A DNA stretch of 64,000 nt from Pseudoscleropodium purum (taxonomy: Eukaryota; Streptophyta; Bryopsida; Hypnales; Brachytheciaceae). The stretch spans positions 5,830,501 through 5,894,500 of the forward strand of contig OZ017802.1 of NCBI GenBank assembly GCA_963969395.1, given 5' to 3'. The translations under genes were made by a program, and so were the position numbers. Below, in pieces: positions 45,690-57,059 of the stretch (the stretch's first letter is position 1; each line of letters opens with the position of its first letter). The notes beneath the pieces were generated by a model. It ran no database searches, was not told where the DNA came from, and saw nothing but the letters and a program-made list of their open reading frames with translations.

Positions 45690-48260
45690 ACATACGTGAC
45701 AAGACCAACGACGAGATTATTGTGAAATATCTTTTCAGTAGCACAGAACTTCATATGCAGCACCTCCTTGGCTCCTCGAGTAGTTCTGTTTGGAGTTAGA
45801 TGTGTCAGGAATTTTTGAGCGCCTCTCTGAACTGAAATAAGGATTCCAACGCAGACCGGTCCTTGCTGCTGAAGGTTTTTATTTGTCGCTTCGATCTCTC
45901 AGACCACAATTCTTCTGCGAGACTAACCCCGCTATTTATTTTGCAAGGGAGTCCGAGAATTCATAGGACAGATTTTGATGCTTGCTCAGTCTTTCAAAGG
46001 AATTGCATGCATCGGGTAGCTTCAAGTGTTTGATTTTGGCATGAATCGCTCTCTGGTCAATTATTTTATTCCTCTTGATATCAGAATTTGCTAGCTGTAT
46101 TGTCTTCTTTCTTCCTTTTTAATATATTCAAGCTGAACCAATTCCTCCTTTCTTTTATTTGTTCATCATTTCATGCATACTAAAAGATTCTTATCAAAGG
46201 GGCTGGCTGGCTACAGAAAGCTAGTAATTAATGCTATGCTCAACTCTAACTAGAGGCTTTGCTTCCAATTTTTTAACTGATACACATAAACACTATATAC
46301 ACTTTAAGATGGAGGTTGAATAATTTTTATACTAGCTTAATCATCTCCAGATGTGAAACAGCGAGTATGAGGTCGGCTCCTATATATACATGTAACATCA
46401 TCCAACACTCTCGATCAACCGAAACAACAATTTTACAGAGCAAAGGAAATTAAGTGGCTATACAGTCTTCATTTATGTTGGCTCAGAAACTGGAAGTAAG
46501 ACTCTTCTGGAAAGAATTATGCATAGCATTACTTACACTAGAAACTGGAATTCTGTATTTAGCCACCACCTGCAACAAGAACTCATTCAAGCAGTTAGCA
46601 TGCACGAAATGAAGAATTGGTTTTACTTGAATTAGAAAATGAAGAAAGAAGACGACAATGCTAGCAAATAATCTCCTTCTAGAAGAATTCAGTATTTGAC
46701 CCAAGAGTGGATGCAAAAAGCAGACACTAGAAGCTACCTCATTGTGCATGCTTAAAGCTTCTTATCAAAGGGGCTCGCTGGCTACAGAAACTAGAAGCCT
46801 CTTAGTTTCTACTGTAAGTAATGCTATGCTTAACTCTTGCTAGAGGGCAATGGTCGGCTTGGGGTACCCCAAAACATTGTCTTAACAATAATGTTAGTCT
46901 ACTGTAGTGTGTCAAACAACTTCATCCTTTAAATGTAATAAATTATGGTTTTACGAAATGTGGTTTTAAATGCTTGAACTTATAATGTATCAAGAAAAAA
47001 AAAACTCAACACAAAAAAAGAATTTATAATTTTTTAATGAATTTTTTAGTGAAAAAAATTAGTGTTGTCCTAAGTACATAAAGTTCTTGAAAACAAGCAT
47101 TTGGAATACCAAATAATTTTTTTTTTAATATCATTTTTGGATGTGACTTACATAAAGTGGTCCAATACATAAAACAATTAATTTTATTAAAAAAACATTT
47201 TCAAAATTGTGCACTATAGAGGTTGCAATTTCCAAAATTCAGTGGGTTTTTTCACATCTATAAAAAGATTCACAAATTTAATTTTTTTCCTTAAAAACTC
47301 AATATGAATATACATCTTGATCTTGTTGAGGTGCACAATTTTTTTTTTTTAATTTTAGGATTTTCTTACTTGATCAAAATGAACAAATTAGACAAACGTT
47401 GGAGGCTTTCAACAAAAATAACCTAATTAGTGTGTCTAAAGAGGGATACCCCAAGCCGACCATTGCCCTGGAGGTATTGCTTCCAATTTCTGAACTGATA
47501 CACAAAAACACTATATACTTTGCTACTTTCTTTTTTGCTCTGTGCAGTTGTTGTTTCACTAGATCTAGAGTGCAGATGATGTCACATATAAGAGCCGAGC
47601 CAATCGCATACTCGCTGTTTCAAGTCTGGAGATGATTGGGTATACCAATAATCTTCATCTTAACTTTGAAACCTACTCCTTTGGAAGCGATTATTAGCAT
47701 CTGGCTACCAGTAAGTACTTTACATTAAAGACAGACACGAACTTAGAAATCTTGTGAACTGAGAGTTGTGGACTTGAGGTATTTGTTGAAGTTCCTGTGG
47801 AAGTTTCATTTGGAGATCATTTCTTAGACCTGAGTAATTATCAAGAAAGCAGTTGAAGCTACAGTTAAACTCCGACCTTTACTAAATGCATCCAAGGGTT
47901 CATGGACGCACATGATGCTTATGTCCAGTTTGAAATATCTGAACAAACTTCAGGGATTGGAGGTTTAGGAGTCAGTTCATCAAGTGAAGGTATCCTAAAA
48001 TTTGTATGCCTCAACTACCTACTTGAGAAATCCTTGAATAGTTATGAAGTACACATTCCATTTGTAAGTGCTTTCCTTCCAGTAGAACTCCTCTATAATG
48101 GACTATTCAATTTCGATCAACCTTAACAAGGCCCGATCATGCATGCGGTCGTGGTCTCTACAACAAGACAACATCTCAATAATTTAATGTTTCTCTGCAC
48201 TTTCACAGCAGCTGTACTAGCTGTACTTAACTGCACACATCAATTATCAATATTCTGATA
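45690..48260 (+). repeat. FPF1 upstream module, copy E, a rearranged mosaic
   Basis: The module order is recognised from GCAGCACCTCCTTGGCTCCT (45760) to TTCCTGTGGAAGTTTCATTT (47797) and the intron part near 48240. About 46300-46745 is an inverted piece: on the plus strand it shows AATCATCTCCAGATGTGAAA and AAGAAGACGACAATGCTAGC, which the other plus-oriented modules show only in reverse complement. After it the GGCTGGCTACAGAAAGCTAG part is repeated a second time, and the TIR element 46844-47469 is inserted in that second part. Confidence 0.7.
46844..47469. mobile_element. TIR element of 626 bp inserted in FPF1 module E
   Basis: The left end AGGGCAATGGTCGGCTTGGG is the exact reverse complement of the right end, continuing to GGTA with one mismatch beyond. 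The inside is AT-rich with no transposase. Empty paralogous sites exist at about 7962-7975, 37090-37100 and 46250-46258 (CTAGAGG...TTTGCTTC). GAG flanks the element on both sides, and the nearest empty site has a single GAG, so a 3-bp duplication is possible; no 8-bp duplication is seen. Confidence 0.78.
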
Positions 48261-48267
48261 TATGTAC

Positions 48268-48345
48268 TTGTGCACAAAGCTACTAACACTACCAGAGTAA
48301 GCTACGAGGAGCTCACCAGCAAGCTCCATTCGCAAACTCCATTTG
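48268..48345 (+). pseudogene. Short sense FPF1-like fragment
   Basis: The frame from GTGCACAAAGCTACTAACAC encodes VHKATNTT then VSYEELTSKLHSQ, matching residues 36-57 of the intact protein. The 5'UTR exon and first 35 codons are missing: it joins the intron-like sequence directly. After about 48345 it passes into the 3' flank of the antisense copy. It lies tail to tail with the pseudogene at 48471-48781. Confidence 0.75.
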
Positions 48346-48470
48346 CCCGCAAATTCAAACACACATGCAGGGACACAATTATATCTTGCAAGCACTAAAA
48401 CCTCCTTAAGTAGCTTGCACAGCTAGGCTCACTTCCTGTTCAAAATTTGTGGACGCTCACGCCCCCGAAT

Positions 48471-48781
48471 TCAGGAGAGACCTACAGACTGAGCTCTCAA
48501 AGTAGTCACATCCCGGACCTTGAAAGCCAACCAAGTCTTCACCACCACATCGTACATGTGAGTTGTGCGCATGTCGGAGAAAAGTGCAGGCAAGGTGATG
48601 AGATCGACGCAGTTGACACCCCGGTATTGCCGCATCTCCTTGTTCTGGGTGTATGGGTACCAACCAAGCGACTGGAGTTTGCTGTTGAGCTCCTCGTAGC
48701 TTGTCATGGTGGTGTTGCTGGCTTTGTGCACCAGTACCTTGTGCCCCATTGCTGGCCTAGGAACCGACGTTTTAGCCATCG
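48471..48781 (-). pseudogene. 5'-truncated FPF1-like copy at the palindrome border
   Basis: From 48781 leftward the frame matches the intact protein from Met20 to the end: TKTS-like AKTSVPRPAMGHKVLVHKAS, SYEEL, LGWYPY, VDLITLP, HMYDVVVK and FKVRD. It then runs nine codons past the usual stop to TGA at 48471. The first 19 codons, ATG, 5'UTR and intron are gone: 48782 begins the left palindrome arm, whose sequence belongs several hundred bp further upstream. An internal Met (48779) could still start a 102-codon frame, but the conserved AGVW start motif is lost. A deletion fused arm and gene. Confidence 0.85.
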
Positions 48782-49739
48782 GTTCAACCGTATCTTCGAC
48801 TGCTTTGCCTGAGAATTATTCCAGTCTAAAAACTGATCTCCAAAGGGAACTTCAACAAATACCTCAAGTCCACAACACTTAGTTCACAAGATTTCTACGT
48901 TCGCGTCTGTCTTTAATGAGAACTGCTCACTTGTAGCCAGATGATAACAATCACTTCCAAGTGAGCATGTTTCAAAGTTAAGATGAAGGTTGAATTTGTA
49001 TACAAGCTTAATCAACTCTAGACGTGAAACAACCACTGAGTTAATGAACTATGAGGTCGGCTCTTGTAATTACCTCATCTTGCACTGTCGATCAAGATTG
49101 CACAGAGCAAAAGAAAGTGGCGATACAGTGTTTATTTGTATCAGGCAGCTGAAAAACGGGAAGCAAATCTCCTCTAGAATTGAAAGAATTAAGCATATTA
49201 TTCAACTTGCACTAGTTAGAAACTAGCTTTCTGTAGCCAGCCCCTGTGCTAAGAAGCATTTGGCATCCACGAAATGATTAACAAATAGAAGAAATATTGG
49301 AAAATTGGTTCTGCTTGAATTATTTCTTCAGATGATCTCTTCCTGGAAATGGAGAATTGGTTTTGAGAACCTTAGAGTTATCATTGCAGATGATCTCTTC
49401 CTAGAGGCATGTTCAAAATATTTGACTGCAGAGCAAACGTCAAACTCAGACACTTGAAGGTACCCGACGCATTCAACTCCCTTGATGGAGCAAGCATCAA
49501 ATTCTGCACTGTGAATTATTTTCCTCTACAAAATAGCTCAAGGTCAGCTCTCCCCGTTTGCGTTACGTTTGGTCTAAGAGAAGCAACAAAATATAAACGC
49601 GAGTGAGAGATGTGCATCACCTTCAACAGCAGCGAGGGATCGGAATGCAAGGATTGGTCTCGTCGCATCTAGCTCCAAACAGGAGTACTCGTGGAACGGA
49701 GGTGGAGCTCCATACAAACCATGCTCAGAAGGAAAAGAT

Positions 49740-52700
49740 ACTTTTGTAGTTATATCGTCGTCAGTCTGCTCACGTACAGTATGTGACTTGTCGTTGGACT
49801 CAAGCCAAGACTGGAGATAACAAATCCATAATAAATTCTGTGTACGTATTTGGGGGTAGAGGAACACTTTGAGCTATGGTCATTTCTTGGACTTGCTGCG
49901 TGCAAGTCTGCAAGAGGAGAGCTCACTAAGCAACATGGATAATACCAAAATTGGGTAACAATTAATAGAATGTGAGATCCTTGTATTTCATCACATTGAC
50001 TAAATTATTACTACACAAAACGATGCAAACAAGAATTATGTGATTCATGATTTTCACCTGTTGAGCATGTCTTTGCAAACACTTTGAGTACGAGTAAACT
50101 CACACTTCTTGTAATAAAAAAAAACATGTTTTTTGGAAGGCTGAAATACTTGCATCTTCTTAAGACTTGATCAATGAATTGTAAACACAAGTTCTAAAAA
50201 TCTTCTTCATGTATGGTAGAACCATGATCCATTGTCAATCACTAAACCAATCTGTGGATGAGCACATGTTGAGGAGTAGTAGAAGGCAATGTAAATTTTT
50301 TGAAGATCGAAATCATGGGGATTGCCAAATTTTTGTGTTTTTTTTCCTTGAATTCAAATTACTATGAATTTTGGAAGTTGGCAACTAGTCCAAACCTATA
50401 GCCAACCAGGGCTTTCTTTTCATTTTTTATGAAGTCCCAAAGTGGCAATATAAAATGTTATAGTGGTGCTCCAAATTTCAACATTCATTCACAAATTGGA
50501 TAGAACAAAGCACATTTGTACATATTCCAAATCCATTATTCTATTTTCATCCACAATTAGGAAATTTCAACCAATTTTTTTTTTTTAAATTGAAGTTTTA
50601 TGGCAAAAAACTTGAAGATTTGTTGCCAATTTTTAGTCAAATTATTTTTTTTTGGTGGAATCTAGCACCAAAAAGCAAAAAAAACACTTGTAGCCAACAT
50701 GTAGAGTCTTTCAATCTTGATCATTCAAGAACCTCTTTCCTCTCACTACTTTGGGGTAACATGTGTCTTGACTTGATTAGTCTTATTTTTGAAAAGGAGA
50801 AAAAACACATTCAAAGTTTTGGTTGAACATTATTTCTAGTCCTGGTTGGAAATAGTGCACCCTACAGGTTGGGGATGGATCCCTGGTTAACAATGGGTGG
50901 TTCTTCAGTCATAATTAGGAGTTCCAGAGCTAACGCAAAAATCATTGAATGATTGAACAATTGGATCAATAAATGTTATTCAGTTTTCGAAAGAGTCTCA
51001 TGAACCAGTGGTTTCAACTCAACACAAATACAAATTTTTGCCAGTATGATTATATACCTCAGTGCATGCACCTTTCACATATGTCAAAAACACAAGAAAA
51101 CCCATGTTGTGTTCAAAAATCTGAACATGCCGAATAACCAAAGAGATAACACATTCAATGGACTTAGTTTCAACTCTGTGAAGAAGCTGAACATTTGATT
51201 CTCGTTCGGTTTGTACCTAACGTAGTTATTCTTGCTGTACGTGTCACTCTCCATTTAATTATCTTTTTTTTCCAATCTTACAAAAACTCAATTACGAAGT
51301 TTAATTCCAAAGTAATTTCCCATCGCACCGTCATCGATTGTCCTTTTTTGATAACTAAGACTGCTGGACTGGTTCTGCTTAGTACCAGATTATTATCTCT
51401 TACACGTTCAGATGAAAATGAAAGGGCAATGTATGTGATCCGCAGAATGGCAGACGGCAACACACAAAAGGGATTGAACGAAAAAGAAAGCTCACATCAC
51501 ATTCCCTTTGAATGCGCTCATCACCGGCCATGTTAAGTTGATCTTGAATGCAGGCCAGTTGCGACGATCACGTTACTCATCTCTGATACCGATGGCGACC
51601 AATACTGTTGTTATCCAGCCGGCCTTAACACCCTTAATTTCCAGTTTCACACTCTTATGAACTTTTGGGTGCTCAAATCCCTGTCACAGCTCAAAACGGA
51701 ACTAAGGAGGTGCTGCATATGGACCCTGCTAAGGAAAAGATACTTCCTCTTAGTAGTATCGTCGTCGGTCTTCTAGCTCACGTATAGTACGTGATTTTCC
51801 GTTGGACTCAAGCGAAGACTGAAGATAACAAAATAATCTACAGGTAATCATTATTCTGTGCAAGTATTTGGGTGTAGAGGAAGACTTCGAGCCATGGCCA
51901 ATTTTTGGACTTGCTGCGTGCAAGAGCTGGGAGAGCTCACAAAGCAAGTCCGACTACCAAAATTGGACAGCAATAGAATGTATTTCATTACATTGACTGA
52001 ATTGTTACTAGAGTACTGAAAGCTGCAAACAAGAATTAAATGTGATATACGGTATGATTTTCACCTGCTTCCAGGTCTTCGCAAACTCTTTCCGAGCACG
52101 AGTAAACGCTCACACTTCTTGCGACAGAAAACATCATGTTTTTGGAAAGGATGAAATACTTGAATTGCATTTTCTCAAGAATTGAGCAACGAATTGCGAA
52201 TACGGGTTCTAGAAATCTTCTTCAATTCATATAGGCTCAGTTCAAAAGCTAACTTAAAACCATTCATTTGAGTGATTGGATCAATAAATAATATTCAGAT
52301 CAGGAGTCGATTCATTGGGCTGCAGTGGTTTCGACTCAACACGAATACAAATTTTCATCATTCAGTACAGTTGCATACCTCAATTCAGTCTGAATGCACC
52401 TTGTAATTAAGTACGTATGTCAAACACACACAAAAACCCATGTTGTGTTTAAAAATGTGAACACGTGGAATGACCATTTGAAGTCAGAGATAACAAACTG
52501 AGTGGACTTAGTTTCAACTCTGTGTGAAGAAGCGGAACATTTGATTCTCGTTCGGTTTGTACCTACCGTAGTTATCCTTGCTGTGTGCGTGTCGCTCTCT
52601 GTTTAAATAATTATCTTTTTTTTCCAAGTACGTTACAGAAACTTAGGAAGTCAATTCCAAATGAATTTCCCATCGCACCGTCATCGGTTGTCCTTTTTCG

Positions 52701-53060
52701 ATAACTAAGATTATTGCTGGACTGGTTCTGCTTAGCACCAGATAATTATCTTACTTGTTCAGATGAAAACGACGGGCAACGATCCGCAGAGTGACAGACG
52801 GCCACCAACAGAAGGGCCTGAACGTGAAGCAATCGCAAGCTCGCATCACATTCCCGTTGAATGCGCTCATCACCGGCCATGTTAAGTTGATCTTGAACGC
52901 AGGCCAGTGGCGACGAATGACTCACGTTACAGACTCATCTCTGATACCGATGGCGACCAATACTGTTGTTATCCAGTCGGCCTTAACTTACCTCTCTTTA
53001 ATTCCAGTTTCACTCTCTCTCTTACTAACTTTGGGTTGTACTATCCTCTTTAGACTGTAT
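49740..53060 (-). repeat. Direct duplication inside the left arm
   Basis: Two units, about 49740-51655 and 51720-53060, repeat the same order. Landmarks are CTCACGTACAGTATGTGA or CTCACGTATAGTACGTGA, GGACTTGCTGCGTGCAAG, TCACACTTCTTG, TGATTCTCGTTCGGTTTGTA and CTGATACCGATGGCGACCAA. The first unit is longer because it contains the TIR element 50217-50905. The intact gene's upstream region (26520-27310) has a single unit. Confidence 0.8.
50217..50905. mobile_element. TIR element, AGAACCACCCATTGTTAAC family, in the left arm
   Basis: The left end TAGAACCATGATCCATTGTC and right end GGTTAACAATGGGTGGTTCT are imperfect inverted repeats. The second unit of the arm has no such insertion at the matching place near 52230. 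It is related to 5895-6205, sharing the words CCAACCTATAGGTTG/CCAACCTGTAGGGTG and GAAATAA(A/T)TGTTCAACCA. Confidence 0.65.
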
Positions 53061-53492
53061 TATATACACATACACACACGGTAGTACTGTACTGTACAGT
53101 CGGGTACAGCAATCTTACAACCAGCCTATTTGAGCCATTCAAATTCTTTTTTACAAATGCATGTGGAGTATAATTGGTATATTTTGGTATTCATAATTAT
53201 CATTGCATCCTTGCACAACCCCAATGAAGCATACCAAATTTGAGTTTAAAAAATAGCAAAATTTCTTTTTTGGTGGATTTTTGAAGCCAATTTCATTGTT
53301 TCACAAAATGTTTTATTGGAAACAATTGATGATGAAATTTTTTAATTTGGCTGCATAGATTTGTAGGGATTGGGGAGCATTTATATGTAGTGATGCACAT
53401 CTTTCATATTAGAAAACACCCCCTTAAGTAACAAAAATATACCCAAGAAAGAGTTCAATGAAAAGTGGCATATATGACCAAACCTTGAAGAG

Positions 53493-54099
53493 ATTGTTGT
53501 ATTTCTATATCTTTACTAAATTTTGGCAATTGACCTTCAGACCATGACTATTTTTCTATATTTAAGCTTGATGAAACATTTACTTTTCTGAAATTTAGTT
53601 AAAATATAGAGTCAAGGCATATAGAAAATTAGAAAGTTAGTGGGAAAGTTAATAGCAATATTAGAGTCTAAGCACATAAACACAGATGAGGGATACAATT
53701 ATAGATATTATATATAAAAATTTTGCCATACAAATTTTTATATGTGCAAATGATGGAGAGACTTAAAAAAAACTTTGGATGTGGAAAATGATTAAATAAA
53801 CTTTTATCTTTAGTATTTACTCTTGTCCAATATAAAATTTCAATATTAAACAAGTAGTTGCTCTACAATAATTCAAAAGACCAAGACATTTATAGCATAG
53901 ATATGTGAAATTAAGATTTGCAAACATTACTTATGATTAATTTAGATTGAACAAGAGATATAATTCAATAGATGTACCAATTGCTTATCACCCTTATTAG
54001 GGTTGCTATTCTGTGAGCTTGTGAGTATGTGAGTGTATAATTTTTTAGAGATTCCATCTATAAATTGTGGTCAAAATTTATAATTTTTGATAAATTTTA
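53493..54099. other. Palindrome spacer, first part
   Basis: AT-rich, no gene. Confidence 0.5.
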
Positions 54100-54622
54100 A
54101 TACCTATTTCAATGGAACCTATTACTGGGAACCTATTACCATGATCCTTTAGTCAATCTTGATGTGCTACTTATTGGACTTGGCTAGATTTTAAGAAAAA
54201 AAAGTTTGGTGATTAATTAGGATTTGTTTGGAATCAATTGAGAATGTTCCATTTAGATTTAGATTATTATAATCACTCCCTTTTTGTTGTTGAGTACCTC
54301 TCAACATCGAGAGGAGTTCTTTGGCACCGAGGAAAATCCTACTAGCTATGGAAAAGGGACCCCCCTCCCCCTCTTTTTTTTTTTTTCTTTTTGCAGCTAG
54401 TAGGATTCTTCTTGGTACTAAGAGGTACCCAACAACAAGAGGGGAGTGATTATAATAATCTAAATTTGAATGGAACAAACTTAGTTGATTTCACATAAAT
54501 CTTAATTAGTAACCAATTTTTTTCTTCTTAAAATTTAGCAAAGTTCAATAAAGAGCACATTAAGATACCAAGTACTCAATCCTCCTCTTGGCACCGAGAG
54601 GTCCCAAGCAACAAGAAGTATT
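54100..54622. repeat. Foldback hairpin element in the palindrome spacer
   Basis: The arms pair around a centre near 54361. The best block is GATTATTATAATCACTCC at 54262-54279 with GGAGTGATTATAATAATC at 54443-54460; pairing extends outward through GAACATTC/GGAACAAAC, TTAATTAGGATTTGT and the AAATTTTAAGAAGAAAAAAA tracts. The centre is a C-run then a T-run. GAGGAAAATCCTACTAGCTA pairs with TAGCTGCAAAAAG-flanked GCAGCTAGTAGGATTCTTCT. Related words recur to about 55160 (CCTCTTGGCACCGAGAGG, TATCAGCCCCGAGAAGACCC), suggesting a small local family. Confidence 0.75.
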
Positions 54623-57059
54623 TAACCAAATGACCATCTAATCAAAGATGGAAGAAGTGAAACAATGATCAACTAATCAACACTTTCATGTAATTATTTA
54701 AGCTCATTTTTTACAAAAATAATCCATATCAACCAAGTATTTTCTTCCAAAATCTTAACAAGTTCAATTACCAACACATCAAGATAGAAGTATAGGTATC
54801 CCCCATTTGCCTCAAGAGGACCCACACTATTACAAGATAGTGATCAACAAAATTGAAATTCAATGCGACTAGGCTCTTTCCACAGGTAATGAATTCCTAT
54901 GAACAAATTTTTGTTTCTAAAATCTAAACAAGTCCACCAATTTACAAATTAGAAAAGAAATGTTGGTAGCCTTTTATTGATCCTAAGAAAATTCATGATG
55001 CTAAAAGACAATGATCAACCAAAATAAAATTCATTGAGACAAAGATTATTATATATAAAAATAATTCTTATCAATAATTTTTTTTCTTAAAATCTAAGCA
55101 AATTCAACAATAGTGCATCAAAAGAAAATTATTGGTTGCCTCCTATCAGCCCCGAGAAGACCCACATTGCTATATGATAGTAATCAACCAATATTCTATG
55201 CAAATTTATTTCCATCTCCATTCATCTTTCACATCAACTAAGTTCATCATTTTCATAATGTATACTTCTAATATTTTAGATACAACACTCAAAATTATAA
55301 TTCTGATTTGAATTCTATATAGTATATAACCACATTTATAGGTTCACAATAATAGGTCCATAGTAATAGGTGCAAAAATTTATTGAAAATAATAAAATTT
55401 GACCAAAATTTTAAGATAGAAAGTATTTTAGAAATACTATTAAATTTTTTAGAGCTTTTAAAAAATTTTGAGCTCAATGCTCACATAATTCCTGCTCAGA
55501 TGTTCACAAAATAGCACCACTATCACTCTTATAATCCTCTCAATTAAATATCAATTGAATTTGTGTACATGTATATAGTCAGATCAACCTCTAGTTTAAG
55601 GACTATTTGGTCTTAATTCCTTAAGGACTTGATCCATTGTAAAATGGTCAAACTTCTTATCTGAGCTAATTTTAGCCTTTTTAATAGTGTTCAAACAACA
55701 ATATGATATTTTTACTACTTGAAACTTTGAATTCTATATCACTTTGAGAAATTGCAATTTGTTTCATGCAAATTTCTAATTGTTATCATTTTTGTTGCAA
55801 AAAATGAACATAAATGAGTAAAAATAGCAAAAACAATCCAAATTATTTGAAATTTTTTGGAGAGGTAAAGGTAAAAATGGAGATTAGCATGAAAAATTTT
55901 CAATTGTTTATTTTATTTTTTACACACAAAATAGCCACATCAAACACCTTGAAGTCAAATTTGACTATCAAACCAAATTTATCCTTCTATTTAATTAATG
56001 TACAAAAGTTTCATATTTTTTGCTAGTAGAAAAATAAATTATTTATTTATTTCTATTTTTTTCAATAATTTTGAAGGAAAAATAAAATCATTGTGATTTT
56101 TCAAAGCTAAAGGTGGAAATAAAATTATATCAATTATAATATATATTAGAATAATCTATAACTTTTATTGTAAATGAAGAGTGGAATGAGAAACATAATT
56201 TTATAATTTAAATTATATATATATATATATATATATGAAAAGCACACCATATTGTGTTATTTGGATTTTAACACAGGGATCTTTCAATTGCAATAACTCT
56301 TTTAATTTTTGACATTTTTCAAAGCTTTATAATGAAATAGAAACAAGTGAAATCAAATTCTAAAAATAGTTATTTTAAAAGTTGTAATTAAGATTGACCA
56401 AGGCACATTCACTTTTGGGATGCTTGCACATTTAAAGGTTAACATTTGTCTCCTTGAATAATTAAGTTCCATTCAACTAGTACTTGATATTTCTTGGACA
56501 TGACATTCATAATTATAAGTCTACACAATTATAGTTGAAACTATAGTAGTTAGAAATTGAGAGTAGAAATTTGATATAATATTGTATAAAATAGCTCAAT
56601 ATATATCTCAATGACCATTGTTGTGTCAAGTGGGATCCTATGAACCAATAAAATGGTTATTAATTATACTATCAAAGATTGATGAATATGGCAAGTGGTG
56701 GGTGAATGCAAGAAAAATTGCCACTATTTTGTAGCGTACTAGAAGTAGTTGAGGATCATTGCAAGAAACATCATGCAGTTTCTGTAATATTTTGAAAAAA
56801 ACTGCATTTTCACTACAAAGTACTATTAGTATAGTATAGTGGAACAATCTCAACTATAGATTGGAAAAATGGGTAGCTAAAAGTGCCGTCACAAGTACTA
56901 TGGACTACTTACAAGTATTGAAACAATACTATGGAAAAAAATAGAGAGATTGCCACAGAAAATAGAAACAATGAGGTATAAATTCTTAATAAATAGATAA
57001 CCATGAATTTAGAAAAACTAAAAATTGACCATTTGAGAAGACTTGATGGTGATCAAATT
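54623..57059. other. Palindrome spacer, AT-rich, no gene recognised
   Basis: Worn copies of the CCGAGAAGACCCACATTGCT-type block appear near 54800, 54960 and 55150. An AT microsatellite (TATATATATATATATATATA) is at about 56215-56235. Confidence 0.5.

Larger units (their letters stand above)
48782..53492 (-). repeat. Left arm of a 4.7-kb palindrome (FPF1 upstream region)
   Basis: It is the reverse complement of 58864-63577. Positions pair as x + y = 112356 inside 49660 and 112359 outside it, so there is a single 3-bp length difference. The inner border is CCTTGAAGAG at 53483-53492; the outer border is at GTTCAACCG, 48782. Content is the FPF1 upstream module in minus orientation, with the outer unit duplicated and one small TIR element inserted. 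No protein-coding gene is recognised in it. Confidence 0.97.

Noticed and set aside
51195..51536. A 113-codon frame (and its mirror at 60820-61161), plus other frames identical in both palindrome arms
   Set aside because: Identity only reflects the recent inverted duplication. The same segments in copy B (26870-27200) and in the second unit of the arm do not keep the frame, and no protein motif is seen.
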